Source: Anderseniella sp. Alg231-50 (GTDB lineage Bacteria; Pseudomonadota; Alphaproteobacteria; Rhizobiales; Aestuariivirgaceae). Taken from it: a stretch of 64,000 nt of DNA. The notes beneath the pieces are model-generated. The model was given only the letters and a program-made list of their open reading frames with translations. It ran no database searches and was not told the DNA's origin. Made by a program: the position numbers and the translations under genes. Position 1 is the stretch's first letter, and each line of letters starts with the position of its first letter. This document shows, one piece after another, positions 1 to 7,884 of this stretch. The stretch covers positions 1-64,000 of the forward strand of contig NZ_LT703007.1 in assembly GCF_900149695.1 (NCBI RefSeq), in the 5' to 3' direction.

Positions 1-253
1 GGCCCGGGCAATCCACGTGGGCGTAGTGACGGTTATCCGTCTCATACTCAACGTGAGCCGTGGAAATGGTAATACCACGGGCTTTTTCCTCAGGTGCCTT
101 GTCAATCTCGTCATAGGCGGAAAATTCCGCACCACCAGATTCAGCCAGAACCTTCGTGATCGCCGCCGTCAGCGACGTCTTGCCATGGTCAACGTGACCA
201 ATCGTGCCGATATTGCAGTGCGGCTTGTTACGTTCAAACTTTGCCTTGGCCAT
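1..253 (-). CDS. tuf: Elongation factor Tu, N-terminal part (gene cut by window edge)
   Basis: EF-Tu is the GTPase that delivers aminoacyl-tRNA to the ribosomal A site. The 84 visible codons start [20 protein letters not shown] and include the P-loop GHVDHGKT, the switch I region with ARGITI, and the beginning of the DCPG motif. The ATG is at 251-253 and the rest lies beyond the left edge. tRNA-Gly and tRNA-Tyr lie just upstream on the same strand, an arrangement common in proteobacteria where tufB is co-transcribed with tRNAs. The identification is essentially certain; whether a second tuf copy exists cannot be seen here. Confidence 0.98.
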   Translation of the reverse strand, partial: MAKAKFERNKPHCNIGTIGHVDHGKTSLTAAITKVLAESGGAEFSAYDEIDKAPEEKARGITISTAHVEYETDNRHYAHVDCPG

Positions 254-348
254 TTTACAGTCTCTACCTTTGCCTGGGACATCAAAAAATCATGAAGCAG
301 CAGTGTTCGGCATTTCGGTCCAGCCTAACTCACGGTCTGAAAATGCCC

Positions 349-422
349 TGGAGCGGGTGAAGGGAATCGAACCCTCGTCTTCAGCTTGGAAGGCTATTGC
401 TCTACCATTGAGCTACACCCGC
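349..422 (-). tRNA. tRNA-Gly (anticodon TCC)
   Basis: This reads on the minus strand as a complete cloverleaf of 74 nt. The acceptor GCGGGTG pairs with CACCCGC, the anticodon loop reads CTTCCAA (anticodon TCC), the T-loop is GGTTCGATTCC, and CCA is encoded. It sits between tRNA-Tyr and tuf on the same strand, so the three are probably one transcript. Confidence 0.97.
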
Positions 423-516
423 CTTCGGTTCAGGGCACACCAAAAAAACTTCAAACTACCGTTCGGTCATCTTCCTCGTTATTCGCCTTTTATGCACGCC
501 AACCAACCAGAACAAG

Positions 517-601
517 TGGTGGAGGGAGTTGGATTCGAACCAACGTAGGCATAGCCAACGGGTTTACAGCCCGTCCCCTTTAGCCACTCGGGCATCCCTC
601 C
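517..601 (-). tRNA. tRNA-Tyr (anticodon GTA)
   Basis: This is an 85-nt class II tRNA with a long variable arm, read on the minus strand. The acceptor GGAGGGA pairs with TCCCTCC, the anticodon loop reads CTGTAAA (GTA), the T-loop is GGTTCGAATCC, and CCA is encoded. It is the first gene of the apparent tRNA-Tyr/tRNA-Gly/tuf unit. The promoter should lie in the 275 bases up to rlmB, but I could not assign -35/-10 boxes with confidence. Confidence 0.97.
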
Positions 602-876
602 GGAACCTGCCGACACCAAAAGTCAAAGAAAAACCAATGACTTATAGTGAAACACAAAACCCTTGCTCAGATGACTTTCGCGCATAAAACATTATGCCCG
701 GGGATTAGCCGGGCGCTTTAGAGCCGTGTTATGGCCATGCGACTGAGTTGTGTCAACAGGATTCGGTCGCAAAAATTCAAGCAAATTCTCAAGCCTGCCA
801 GTTACTTGCCGCTCACCAGAGCGCCAATTTGCCGGAAGGGCTGTTCAATTTTCCCCGTCTCTTTATACAGGCGGTC

Positions 877-1671
877 ATGAACAGTTTCAAACAATCAGGC
901 CACAAGCGAAAAATCCGCGACAAGTCCCAAGGTCATGACAGGGCGAAGCCGCGGTCGGGGCAGGCACCTGACGGCAACGATATCATATTCGGATTGCATT
1001 CGGTAACCGAGGCCCTGAATAACCCGCGCCGCGAGCTTGTGTCACTGAAATGCACCGTGAATGCACAGGATCGGCTGGCCTCTGCCCTGGCGACGCATCC
1101 GGACCTGGAGCCGGAAGTCGTCCACCGCAGCCAGCTCGACCGCATAACCGGTTCAGATGCCGTGCATCAGGGCGCTGTGCTGACCGCAAGGCCGCTCGAT
1201 CAGCCCGACCTGGATGACATTCCCCTTAACGGCACAATCGTCATTCTCGACCAGGTTACCGACCCGCACAATGTCGGCGCCATCATGCGCTCGTGTGCCG
1301 CTTTTTCCGTCACCGCCCTGGTGGCGACCGCCCGGCACAGTCCCGACAGTTCCGCGGTAATGGTGAAATCGGCGTCCGGTGCCGCAGAACATGTTCCCTT
1401 CGTCCGGGTCAGTAACCTGGCCCGGGCCATGGCGCAGTTGCGCGACAGCGGCGTCACCCTGATCGGACTGGACAGTGAAGCACCTGAGGATATTGCGTCC
1501 CTTGACGTTTCGGCGCCATACGCAATCGTACTGGGTGCGGAAGGCAAGGGTATGCGCCGTCTCACCCGGGACAACTGCGATCATCTCGCCCGGCTCGACC
1601 TGCCCGGTGAGATCCGCAGCCTGAACGTGTCCAACGCGGCGGCGCTGTGCCTGTACGCCCTGAAGCGCTGA
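877..1671 (+). CDS. rlmB: 23S rRNA (guanosine-2'-O-)-methyltransferase RlmB (TrmH/SpoU family)
   Basis: SpoU-family enzyme that methylates the 2'-O of a conserved 23S rRNA guanosine using AdoMet. The start at 877 gives 264 aa. An ORF extension to 748 is possible but would add 43 residues unlike the family, and CAGGCGG precedes the 877 ATG. An N-terminal substrate-binding domain (IIFGLHSVTEAL, about 30-100) is followed by the knotted SPOUT domain with motif 1 (DPHNVGAIMRS), motif 2 (ALVLGAEGKGM-like, here IVLGAEGKGMRRL) and motif 3 (GEIRSLNVSNAAAL). It is divergent from the tRNA-Tyr/tuf unit. TrmH-type tRNA methylase is the alternative, but the N-terminal domain favours RlmB. Confidence 0.92.
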   Translation: MNSFKQSGHKRKIRDKSQGHDRAKPRSGQAPDGNDIIFGLHSVTEALNNPRRELVSLKCTVNAQDRLASALATHPDLEPEVVHRSQLDRITGSDAVHQGAVLTARPLDQPDLDDIPLNGTIVILDQVTDPHNVGAIMRSCAAFSVTALVATARHSPDSSAVMVKSASGAAEHVPFVRVSNLARAMAQLRDSGVTLIGLDSEAPEDIASLDVSAPYAIVLGAEGKGMRRLTRDNCDHLARLDLPGEIRSLNVSNAAALCLYALKR

Positions 1672-1677
1672 ACGCCA

Positions 1678-1721
1678 CCCTGCCCTTCATTGCCGCCATT
1701 GACGGCAATTCAGAAACAGGG
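1678..1721 (+). terminator. Possible hairpin terminator after rlmB
   Basis: A two-part stem lies just after the rlmB stop: the outer CCCTG pairs with CAGGG and the inner ATTGCCG pairs with CGGCAAT. There is no clear T-run after it, so termination is only a possibility. Confidence 0.3.
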
Positions 1722-1832
1722 ACCGCAAAAACGACGCACATTGTCTTAAATGGGCTTGCAACTCACATAAGGGACAAGTATTCAGTCGCCACGCCGAACG
1801 GCAGTCGCGCTTGAAACACCAGTGCCTCAGGA

Positions 1833-1908
<76 letters not shown>

Positions 1909-2162
1909 GTTAGATCAATAACTTAGCAGAATATAACAGGCAGCTGCTTTTACTGCCGGTACCATATGGGTACCAAAAATGTGTTTTGGGGAGTGTCAAC
2001 GTGCGTCCTTTGGTGTCGGGCATTTTTAAGTCGAATCAACGGGTTGTTAACCAAGGGTTGTTGCGGTTTAACGGAAGCAGCCGGCTCCGCTCTCTCACGC
2101 TTGACGGCGCTCCTCTAAACAGGAAAGCATGCGGGAAACACGTATTTTCTCTGGCAACCTGT

Positions 2163-2870
2163 TCAATCATTTCGTTCCAATTCACCGATCAGTGAGAATC
2201 GGATGGCTTTGCCTTCGACGGCCAGGGACCAGTGTGTGAAGTCCAGCACGTCAACACAGTAGTTCCCCCGCCCCTGCAAAATCAGTCGGATTTGAGCCGT
2301 CTGCGTTCCTTTCGTGACCAATCCGGTCAGCGTGGCATCACCTGTTAACCGCCATTCCCGGTAAAGTGTCGGGCCAAGTCGATTTTCAGAGTCTGCAGGG
2401 TCACGGGTATCGACCCCAAACCGCGTCATCACTGAAGGCAGAGGAAAACTGATCTCACCTCGCTCCTGGCCCTCCCGCGATAGCTTGAACTTCAAAATAT
2501 CAGGCTCAACGGTACTTTCCAGGGCATATACAAGAGAGCCTTCGGGCTCGTCAGATGACGGCTTGATCAATCCCAATGTGTTGTCCGCACTTCCATCCAG
2601 TTCGGCCCTGGAAGTAAACCTGATCGACTGCAGGATATGCCGGCCAAGGGTTCCAACCTCGCTTACCGTCTCACTCCGATACCCCGTTTCGGCGCAACAG
2701 GCGCAAGCGTGGGCAGAGTTGATCGGAGCGAATACCAACACAACTAGGATACCGGCGGCTCGATACGACGCTCCGGCCCAGAAGCATGCCTGACAAATGA
2801 AACTTACTTTTCCTATCATTCTGGATTCCATGACAAATGTGATCAGGCGCAGCGCAGGACCTGGTAGCAT
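2163..2870 (-). CDS. Hypothetical exported protein with CxCC cluster at the mature N-terminus
   Basis: I do not recognise a family. The ORF encodes 235 aa from the ATG at 2870; internal ATGs at 2831 and 2819 are also possible and none has a strong ribosome binding site. A hydrophobic segment (about residues 40-52, AAGILVVLVFAPINSAHA) followed by CACCAETGY looks like a signal peptide with the cysteine cluster at or near the cleavage site. The remaining about 180 residues are soluble, hydrophilic and rich in beta-type pattern, ending RFSLIGELERND. The protein is probably periplasmic; the cysteines could bind metal or form disulfides. No operon partner; upstream is a long noncoding stretch. Confidence 0.6.
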   Translation of the reverse strand: MLPGPALRLITFVMESRMIGKVSFICQACFWAGASYRAAGILVVLVFAPINSAHACACCAETGYRSETVSEVGTLGRHILQSIRFTSRAELDGSADNTLGLIKPSSDEPEGSLVYALESTVEPDILKFKLSREGQERGEISFPLPSVMTRFGVDTRDPADSENRLGPTLYREWRLTGDATLTGLVTKGTQTAQIRLILQGRGNYCVDVLDFTHWSLAVEGKAIRFSLIGELERND

Positions 2871-3350
2871 TTAGGGTTTTACCGGCGCAAATTTCATAAA
2901 CGGCGGCTGGTGCGATATCTATTTTGAAACTTCATCTGGCGTTAAAGTCATCATGTGTTTAACAGCAATATCTCAACTGGCCAACGTGACCGGACGACAA
3001 GCTGCTTATCAACACAATCCCGCCTGATTTACTTCTGTTTTTGATCTATCTTTTTAAATACCTTACACTGACAGAATGGGATGGCTTCGTATGGTTATGT
3101 CCGCTTTTGTCGCCGGGATAGCTTGTCAGGCCTTTGGTCAGGGAGAGGGTTTCATGGAGGAAAATACCTGCTGAACCCAGCTGTTTTACTCCCTTGTTCA
3201 CTGTGCTGGACAGGTCGGAACAAAGATATCTCCTGTAAAGGAATATCTAGTTGAGCCAGATATTCGGGAGAAATCCAATCCTTGGATTTCAAAGTTGGCG
3301 GACCGACAAGCTGATCATCAAAGTCGTGGTCAGAACAGGGAAGCAGCGCT
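2871..3350. other. Intergenic stretch, AT-richer, with one weak small ORF
   Basis: About 480 bases without a convincing gene. The part around 3030-3070 is AT-rich and could hold a promoter. A 32-codon ORF at 3076-3174 (+) starts MGWLRMVMSAFVAGIACQAF and looks like a signal peptide, but it lacks a ribosome binding site and ends soon after. It may be a decayed gene start or chance. Nothing else could be supported. Confidence 0.4.
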
Positions 3351-4238
3351 ATGGGTAGCAACAGGCACGACCAGAACAGCGTCAACGATTTCAGGAAGAC
3401 GCTGGCCGATCTGATCCGGATGAATGATGAGCACCGGGGCCAGTATCCGGACGGCAACCCGGCTACGAGACCACATCATCCTCACCACCACCAGCAGACC
3501 CACGCCCGTCACGCCGGCAAGACCAAACCAGGCATGCCCAGGCACTTAACCGAGACGCCGCATCCTGTTGCGCCACCGGAACAACACCGGCACGCTGCAT
3601 CACGCACACACCTGCCGACCAGGCATCTGCAAAGCCGTGATGAAATGTTTGAAAACCGGATGTCTTCAGTGATGGCAAAACACAGCCGGCAAAAGGACGT
3701 TAACAGCGGCATGAAGGTTCAAGCGGGCCTTTTCGCAGTCGGCCTGTTTGCCGCCTGCTCTGCCACCTTTGCCCTGGTTTACTATCTGACGGCAGATGAC
3801 AGGGTTACCCAGGCCAGTTCTCATTTCCAGGCACCGACTGCGCAGGCAGTATCGGGTACCGGCAGTTCCGGTGTATCCGGCAATATTACAGGCAGCAATC
3901 ACGTGGCAGCCGCTCTGTCACAACCGCAGGCAGCGCCTGAAGCCAGCGCCAATGTGGCCAATGCCAAGGCACTGTCGGACATTGCCAATGGAAACTGGCT
4001 TGTCCTGCCTTCGGATGAACAACAGCAGTCCCGGTCTGAAGAAGCTGCTTCCGCTGGACAGCAGACTGTCAGCCAGGAACCAGTGGATTCAACCGTGCTA
4101 ACGCGACAGGAATTGTTTGAATCGTTTCAAACCTATCTTGAAAAGACAGGCCAGGCTCCTGTTACCAACAGTCCGCACCAGGAAGCGCTTTTCAACTCGT
4201 TTGTCCGGTGGAATATAGAAGTTGCTAAAGCGAACTGA
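3351..4238 (+). CDS. Hypothetical single-pass membrane protein, His-rich N-terminus
   Basis: Family not recognised. The 295-aa protein has a hydrophilic N-terminal part of about 115 residues that is unusually rich in histidine (for example HHPHHHQQTHARH near residues 42-54) and proline. One transmembrane helix follows (about 121-147, VQAGLFAVGLFAACSATFALVYYL). After it comes an Ala/Ser/Gln-rich linker and a short C-terminal helical part (LTRQELFESFQTYLEKTG and beyond). The ATG at 3351 is preceded by AGGGAAG at good spacing. Topology is likely N-in/C-out. The His cluster could bind metal, but that is inference. It is a lone gene between a noncoding stretch and a convergent sulfotransferase gene. 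Confidence 0.6.
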   Translation: MGSNRHDQNSVNDFRKTLADLIRMNDEHRGQYPDGNPATRPHHPHHHQQTHARHAGKTKPGMPRHLTETPHPVAPPEQHRHAASRTHLPTRHLQSRDEMFENRMSSVMAKHSRQKDVNSGMKVQAGLFAVGLFAACSATFALVYYLTADDRVTQASSHFQAPTAQAVSGTGSSGVSGNITGSNHVAAALSQPQAAPEASANVANAKALSDIANGNWLVLPSDEQQQSRSEEAASAGQQTVSQEPVDSTVLTRQELFESFQTYLEKTGQAPVTNSPHQEALFNSFVRWNIEVAKAN

Positions 4239-4341
4239 ATTTCCAGTCCGGCAGTCGCAGGGTGTGCCCTTCAGCCGGCAGCAGCAAAACCAGGACCGGT
4301 ACATAAAACAGGTAGCTCGGGTTTTGTCCTGGTAAATGCAG

Positions 4342-5013
4342 TCAGTAAGACCAACCGAAGCGATACGCATTCCTCAACAGGGAATACAAATTACGGGCCA
4401 GCCTGAAGCTTTTTGATTTTCGCCTGTTCGCATGAGGAATGCAGCCCGAAACAGTCAAGCCTGCGGCGTCACTCAGCCGGGCAGCAACATCCTGATCATC
4501 GAGCCTAAGGGTAATCAATCTGTCAGCCGGGATTATCCGATGTACCTGTTCGCGATGACGGGCAAAACAATCTTTGAACAAGGCCTCGTCGGCCGATCTG
4601 ACCAGTCTCTTGTCAGCAGGCAGTACGTGAGAGTACTGCAGGACCTCATAAGGCCGCAGTACCCTTGGCATGACACTGAGAGACCAGTGAGCAGCAAGCG
4701 AGTTCCACCAACTGTCGGCATCCCTGTCGATGTACAGGAACACGGCATCATCTCTCATATCAAGCAGTTCATGGTAGATGCCCGCCCAGGGAATGTCGAA
4801 ATGGGCGTCATATTTTTCTATCACGGGTTGCAGTACGCGGACCACGCCGGCCTTGTCCGAGAGAATTTTCGCTACCATCGCTTCATAGCGATTTCCATCC
4901 ACCACGGCCGGCGAATGACAACTGGATATACCGTTCTGCAGAAACAGTTGATGAGCGGAGCTTGTTCCGGTTTTGTGGTAGGACACACAAAAGAGTTTCT
5001 TTTTTTCCACCAT
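4342..5013 (-). CDS. Sulfotransferase-family protein
   Basis: Sulfotransferases move a sulfonate group from PAPS to a carbohydrate, peptide or small-molecule acceptor. The 223-aa protein opens with KKKLFCVSYHKTGTSS (residues 4-19), the P-loop-like 5'-phosphosulfate binding loop of the family (consensus K-T-G-T-S). Further on, VFLYIDRDADSWWNSL (about 91-106) fits the 3'-phosphate binding region (R-D-P/R-x-x-x-x-x-S). The C-terminus is basic. The gene is divergent from a second sulfotransferase-family gene at 5358 and about 1 kb from a glycosyltransferase, which suggests decoration of a surface glycan; the acceptor is unknown. Confidence 0.75.
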   Translation of the reverse strand: MVEKKKLFCVSYHKTGTSSAHQLFLQNGISSCHSPAVVDGNRYEAMVAKILSDKAGVVRVLQPVIEKYDAHFDIPWAGIYHELLDMRDDAVFLYIDRDADSWWNSLAAHWSLSVMPRVLRPYEVLQYSHVLPADKRLVRSADEALFKDCFARHREQVHRIIPADRLITLRLDDQDVAARLSDAAGLTVSGCIPHANRRKSKSFRLARNLYSLLRNAYRFGWSY

Positions 5014-5357
5014 CTGCCTATGCCCAAAAATATTGAGACTTTCTTTCAGTCATGAGAGATGCTCAAAACAAGCAGCGGGTCAAGATGGCCCGCAACCCAA
5101 GGTGGCGAGCTCACAGCTGAAAATTCAATACAATTCTGTTTGGAAGAGCACTTTCGAATTATGGTGCAAGAACGCAAAACACTGTTTACTCCCGTTTCGG
5201 GTAATTTTCGACCTGTGTTGGGTCTCTTCTGCCGAAGACCAATAGCAGAATCAACTTTGCCCACAATATCGCTGCAAAATGTTGAGAACCGAATGGGTGC
5301 AACCGATCCTTCGCTTTACAGCACGCAAAACATTCACCCGTGGAATGGACAACGTTG
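5014..5357. other. AT-rich divergent promoter region between two sulfotransferase genes
   Basis: About 340 bases between the starts of the two divergent sulfotransferase-family genes. The stretch is visibly AT-richer than its surroundings and should hold both promoters. I could not assign -35/-10 boxes or an operator with confidence, and the open frames across it do not look coding. Confidence 0.4.
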
Positions 5358-6017
5358 ATGAATTTCAAACCCGGCAAGATATTCCCTGAAGTGAACGGTC
5401 CGAAAATTTTTCTAATCGGATACAATAAATGCGGCACCAAAACCTTTCATGACTTTTTCCGCAAAAACGGCTTAAGGAGTCTGCATTTCAGGAAAAAGTA
5501 CGGGCCTTTCAAAGGCGCGCATCTGGCAAGATCCATGGAAGAAAATTCCAAGTCCGGAAAGAACATTCTGGATGGCGTCTCGCGATACCAGGTCTATTCA
5601 GACATGGTCTACGTGGACAATGACACGGCAATTGAAGCCAACAAATTCTTTCGGGAACTCGACAGTCATTATCCTGGCTCCCATTTCATATTCAATGACC
5701 GCCCGGTTGAGGACTGGATACGATCACGGATAAATCACGTAGGCGGTCCGTACAACAGCTTCATCGAGAGGTGGCAAAACGCAACCGGGCTTTCACGCGA
5801 AGCGGTAATCGACTTCTGGCGAACAGAATATTTCCAGCACAAGAAGCAGGTCCTGGAGTATTTTCAGGGAAGGCCTGACTTCATGCATTTTGATCTGACC
5901 CGCCACTCCGTGTCTGACCTGGTTTCCTTTTTAAGCCCGGCATATCGACTGGATGCAGATAAGTGGGCGGTGAAAGGGACAACGAAAGAAAGAAACAGGA
6001 AATACAAGCTCACCTGA
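5358..6017 (+). CDS. Sulfotransferase-family protein
   Basis: A second sulfotransferase-like protein of 219 aa from the ATG at 5358; a GTG at 5340 would add six residues. The 5'-phosphosulfate loop is KIFLIGYNKCGTKTFHDFF (about residues 16-34), in which Cys-Gly-Thr-Lys-Thr replaces the usual Ser/Thr-Gly-Thr-x-x. The segment HFIFNDRPVEDWIRSRINH (about 115-133) matches the 3'-phosphate site. The middle and C-terminal parts are rich in Lys, Phe and Tyr, and base composition is lower in GC than the flanking housekeeping genes. It is divergent from the sulfotransferase gene at 4342 and convergent with the glycosyltransferase at 6025, seven bases apart. Confidence 0.75.
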   Translation: MNFKPGKIFPEVNGPKIFLIGYNKCGTKTFHDFFRKNGLRSLHFRKKYGPFKGAHLARSMEENSKSGKNILDGVSRYQVYSDMVYVDNDTAIEANKFFRELDSHYPGSHFIFNDRPVEDWIRSRINHVGGPYNSFIERWQNATGLSREAVIDFWRTEYFQHKKQVLEYFQGRPDFMHFDLTRHSVSDLVSFLSPAYRLDADKWAVKGTTKERNRKYKLT

Positions 6018-6024
6018 AGCGGCG

Positions 6025-7026
6025 CTAGTTTTTCACGTTCGCCTGAAAATCCTTATAGAATCCGTTTTCCGTCGCAAATTTCTTGGATACTGAGCCGGTG
6101 ATCAGTCCATCGTTCTCGTCCAGATACCGCAATACCAGAACCAGTGTCCTGTAATAGTTGCTGTTACCCGCATAGCTGTTGGTTTTTACGGCATATGCTA
6201 TTTTGCTGTATACTGATTGCGTGTATTTGAAATGCAGTATCGGCAACATGTACTCGGTCGATGGCGCACTGTTCAATCGGTGAGAACCACGATATGCCAC
6301 GCCATCCAACCATTTTACGATTGGCACTTTGCAAGTGATTTTGAGCGCGACGTTTGGCTGGTGTTCAAACGCCTGCGCTGTACCATTGTCAGCCACGTCA
6401 TCTAACATGCGATCAAGCAGGCGGCCGGTTACACTCTGCCCCAGGTCAGACGGGACAGTGTCACCTTCCGTCCATTTCACGTACGGCTTGGAATCATAGA
6501 AACTGTAACGATCGAGCAAATCGGACAGCGATTTCGCCTCGAGAGGTTCGGCGAGGTCGGCTGTTGACTGCGGATAGAAGTCGACCATGACTGCGGGAAC
6601 CGCGGCAATCGCCTTTTCGTCAAGAACCTTCAGGAACGCCTGCACCGTCGGGAATCCAGGCGGGAGTAACAGGTACTCATCCAGATCAGCATAGATACAC
6701 CACCTACCTTTCAGATAACGGCGGGGAAACCAGTTTTTCCATGCCGCTCCGGCTCTCAGTCCCCATTGTCGGAAGCCGGTAATGTCAGGCCGCAACCACA
6801 AGCGCTGTCCAAACTTGTACTTTGACCGGACAAGAACGCAGTCTTTCTGCTGTTGTATGTATCCAGCGGATCCGTCATCAGAGTGGTCGTCGATAAAGCA
6901 GAATTGCTCGACGCCCAGCTTGCGGTAGTGATCCAGGAATGACGGCAGGAAGAACATTTCGTTCTTGATTGGGGCAACCAGGGTGAGCCTGTCGTTGGAG
7001 AATTTGTCGTAATCAAAGCTGAACAT
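6025..7026 (-). CDS. Glycosyltransferase family 2-like protein
   Basis: A GT-A fold glycosyltransferase of 333 aa (start ATG 7026). It begins with the nucleotide-sugar binding strand LTLVAPIKNEMFFLPSFLDHYRKLG, then FCFIDDHSDDGS, the pattern of the family 2 'Glyco_tranf_2_4' group. CIYADLDEYLLLP (about residues 112-124) carries the DxD-type metal-binding motif. Late motifs include HFKYTQSVYSKI. The longer frame up to 7269 adds 81 residues without family character and was rejected. No transmembrane helix is evident, so it is likely cytoplasmic. Lying next to two sulfotransferase-family genes, it probably builds or modifies the same polysaccharide; donor and acceptor are not deducible. Confidence 0.75.
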   Translation of the reverse strand: MFSFDYDKFSNDRLTLVAPIKNEMFFLPSFLDHYRKLGVEQFCFIDDHSDDGSAGYIQQQKDCVLVRSKYKFGQRLWLRPDITGFRQWGLRAGAAWKNWFPRRYLKGRWCIYADLDEYLLLPPGFPTVQAFLKVLDEKAIAAVPAVMVDFYPQSTADLAEPLEAKSLSDLLDRYSFYDSKPYVKWTEGDTVPSDLGQSVTGRLLDRMLDDVADNGTAQAFEHQPNVALKITCKVPIVKWLDGVAYRGSHRLNSAPSTEYMLPILHFKYTQSVYSKIAYAVKTNSYAGNSNYYRTLVLVLRYLDENDGLITGSVSKKFATENGFYKDFQANVKN

Positions 7027-7181
7027 CCTCAACGTCTTAATGGTCGATGCTGCATGGGTCCACACCAATTGTCGCCGCAAAACGGATGCCCCCGCGATCC
7101 GGCAGGATTTTGACGCATTGCCGCCACATGTGAGAAGCGGGCAATTATTCCAACACTCCAGCAAGACGGTAGTGAAACTTG

Positions 7182-7196
7182 TTTGTGTTACACAAA
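7182..7196. promoter_or_regulatory. Perfect 15-bp palindrome, possible operator
   Basis: TTTGTGT and ACACAAA are exact inverted repeats around one central T. The site lies about 155 bases upstream of the glycosyltransferase start and 280 bases before the first microprotein gene. It looks like a dimeric regulator site, but no regulator can be named. Confidence 0.35.
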
Positions 7197-7370
7197 ATAC
7201 CGGATTTAAAGTTGACACAAAATGTGGCAACCGTCCTGAGACACACACCAATTTCAGCAAAACACCCACAATTTCGACAAAAAACCGTCAAACTGCCTGC
7301 CCGCTCCCACCCTGGCCAACGCTGTGCAAGGCACCGTCCGGTCCCCCTGCCCCATTTGATTGCCATCGTA

Positions 7371-7384
7371 TTGACGCAGGTCAA
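7371..7384 (+). promoter_or_regulatory. FNR/FixK-type binding site
   Basis: TTGACGCAGGTCAA is a perfect inverted repeat (TTGAC-N4-GTCAA) and fits the alphaproteobacterial FNR/FixK/Dnr consensus TTGAY-N4-RTCAA. It ends 90 bases before the ATG at 7475. A TGATAG at 7403-7408 could serve as a -10 element, which would place the box near the usual -40 activating position. Confidence 0.6.
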
Positions 7385-7474
7385 GGAAGCCCACTGCACT
7401 GCTGATAGCGTCTGGTTCACCGGATCCCGGAATGCTGGACAAGCAGATGCCATGGCATCAGAAAGACGAAGGCG

Positions 7475-7612
7475 ATGACAACACCCGATCACCGGAAACC
7501 CTGGACCGACACCCTGCCGTTTCCCAGGCGCTGGCTCGGTTACATCGCCATCAAGCTCCTGGTCGTTGCACTGGGCGTGTATCTGGCCCTGCGCTGGAAA
7601 GGCGTGTTGTAG
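7475..7612 (+). CDS. Small single-helix membrane protein (45 aa)
   Basis: A 45-codon gene, ATG 7475 to TAG 7610-7612, with GAAGG just before the start. The protein has a basic, Pro-rich front (residues 1-20, containing WTDTLPFPRRW) and one transmembrane helix (about 22-41, GYIAIKLLVVALGVYLAL), ending RWKGVL. This charge pattern suggests N-in topology. It is downstream of an FNR/FixK-type box and 144 bases before another one-helix microprotein, so the two may be co-transcribed under low oxygen. Small one-helix proteins often act as accessory subunits of oxidases or transporters, but no partner is encoded nearby and the function is unknown. Confidence 0.6.
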   Translation: MTTPDHRKPWTDTLPFPRRWLGYIAIKLLVVALGVYLALRWKGVL

Positions 7613-7756
7613 CTTTTGTCGTGAGGCAGCAGATGCCAGACCCACTCACTTGCAACAATAGCGGTCGCCGGATGTAGACAGGTGGCGGGGCTGTATTGCT
7701 CTTGTCACTGCCTGACTGTACGGTTCGCTCAAGTCTGAAACTCACCAACAGGTGCA

Positions 7757-7858
7757 ATGATGAGAAAGATCACAGCGACCAAACGTGTGGTCACAATGCA
7801 AGTGGCAGCGGTGCTGGTGGTAACCGCCCTGTATGCCGCCTGGTACCTGTTGTCATAA
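7757..7858 (+). CDS. Small single-helix membrane protein (33 aa)
   Basis: A 33-codon gene, ATG 7757 to TAA 7856-7858, preceded by AACAGGTGCA as a ribosome binding site. The N-terminus is basic (MMRKITATKR) and the rest is one hydrophobic helix (VAAVLVVTALYAAWYLLS), a typical N-in single-pass microprotein. It follows the 45-aa membrane protein on the same strand and ends 26 bases before the convergent universal stress gene. Family not recognised. Confidence 0.5.
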   Translation: MMRKITATKRVVTMQVAAVLVVTALYAAWYLLS

Positions 7859-7884
7859 CACAGGCACGACATGAGGCATTGGGA

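Larger units (their letters stand above)
7027..7474. other. Intergenic stretch with FNR-type box and a 15-bp palindrome
   Basis: About 450 bases between the glycosyltransferase start (minus) and a small plus-strand gene. It holds a perfect palindrome at 7182-7196 (TTTGTGT-T-ACACAAA) and the FNR/FixK-type box at 7371-7384. Several open frames cross it but show no coding character. Confidence 0.5.

Noticed and set aside
7027-7269. N-terminal extension of the glycosyltransferase by 81 residues
   Set aside because: The added residues lack family character; the GT-A fold starts right after the ATG at 7026.
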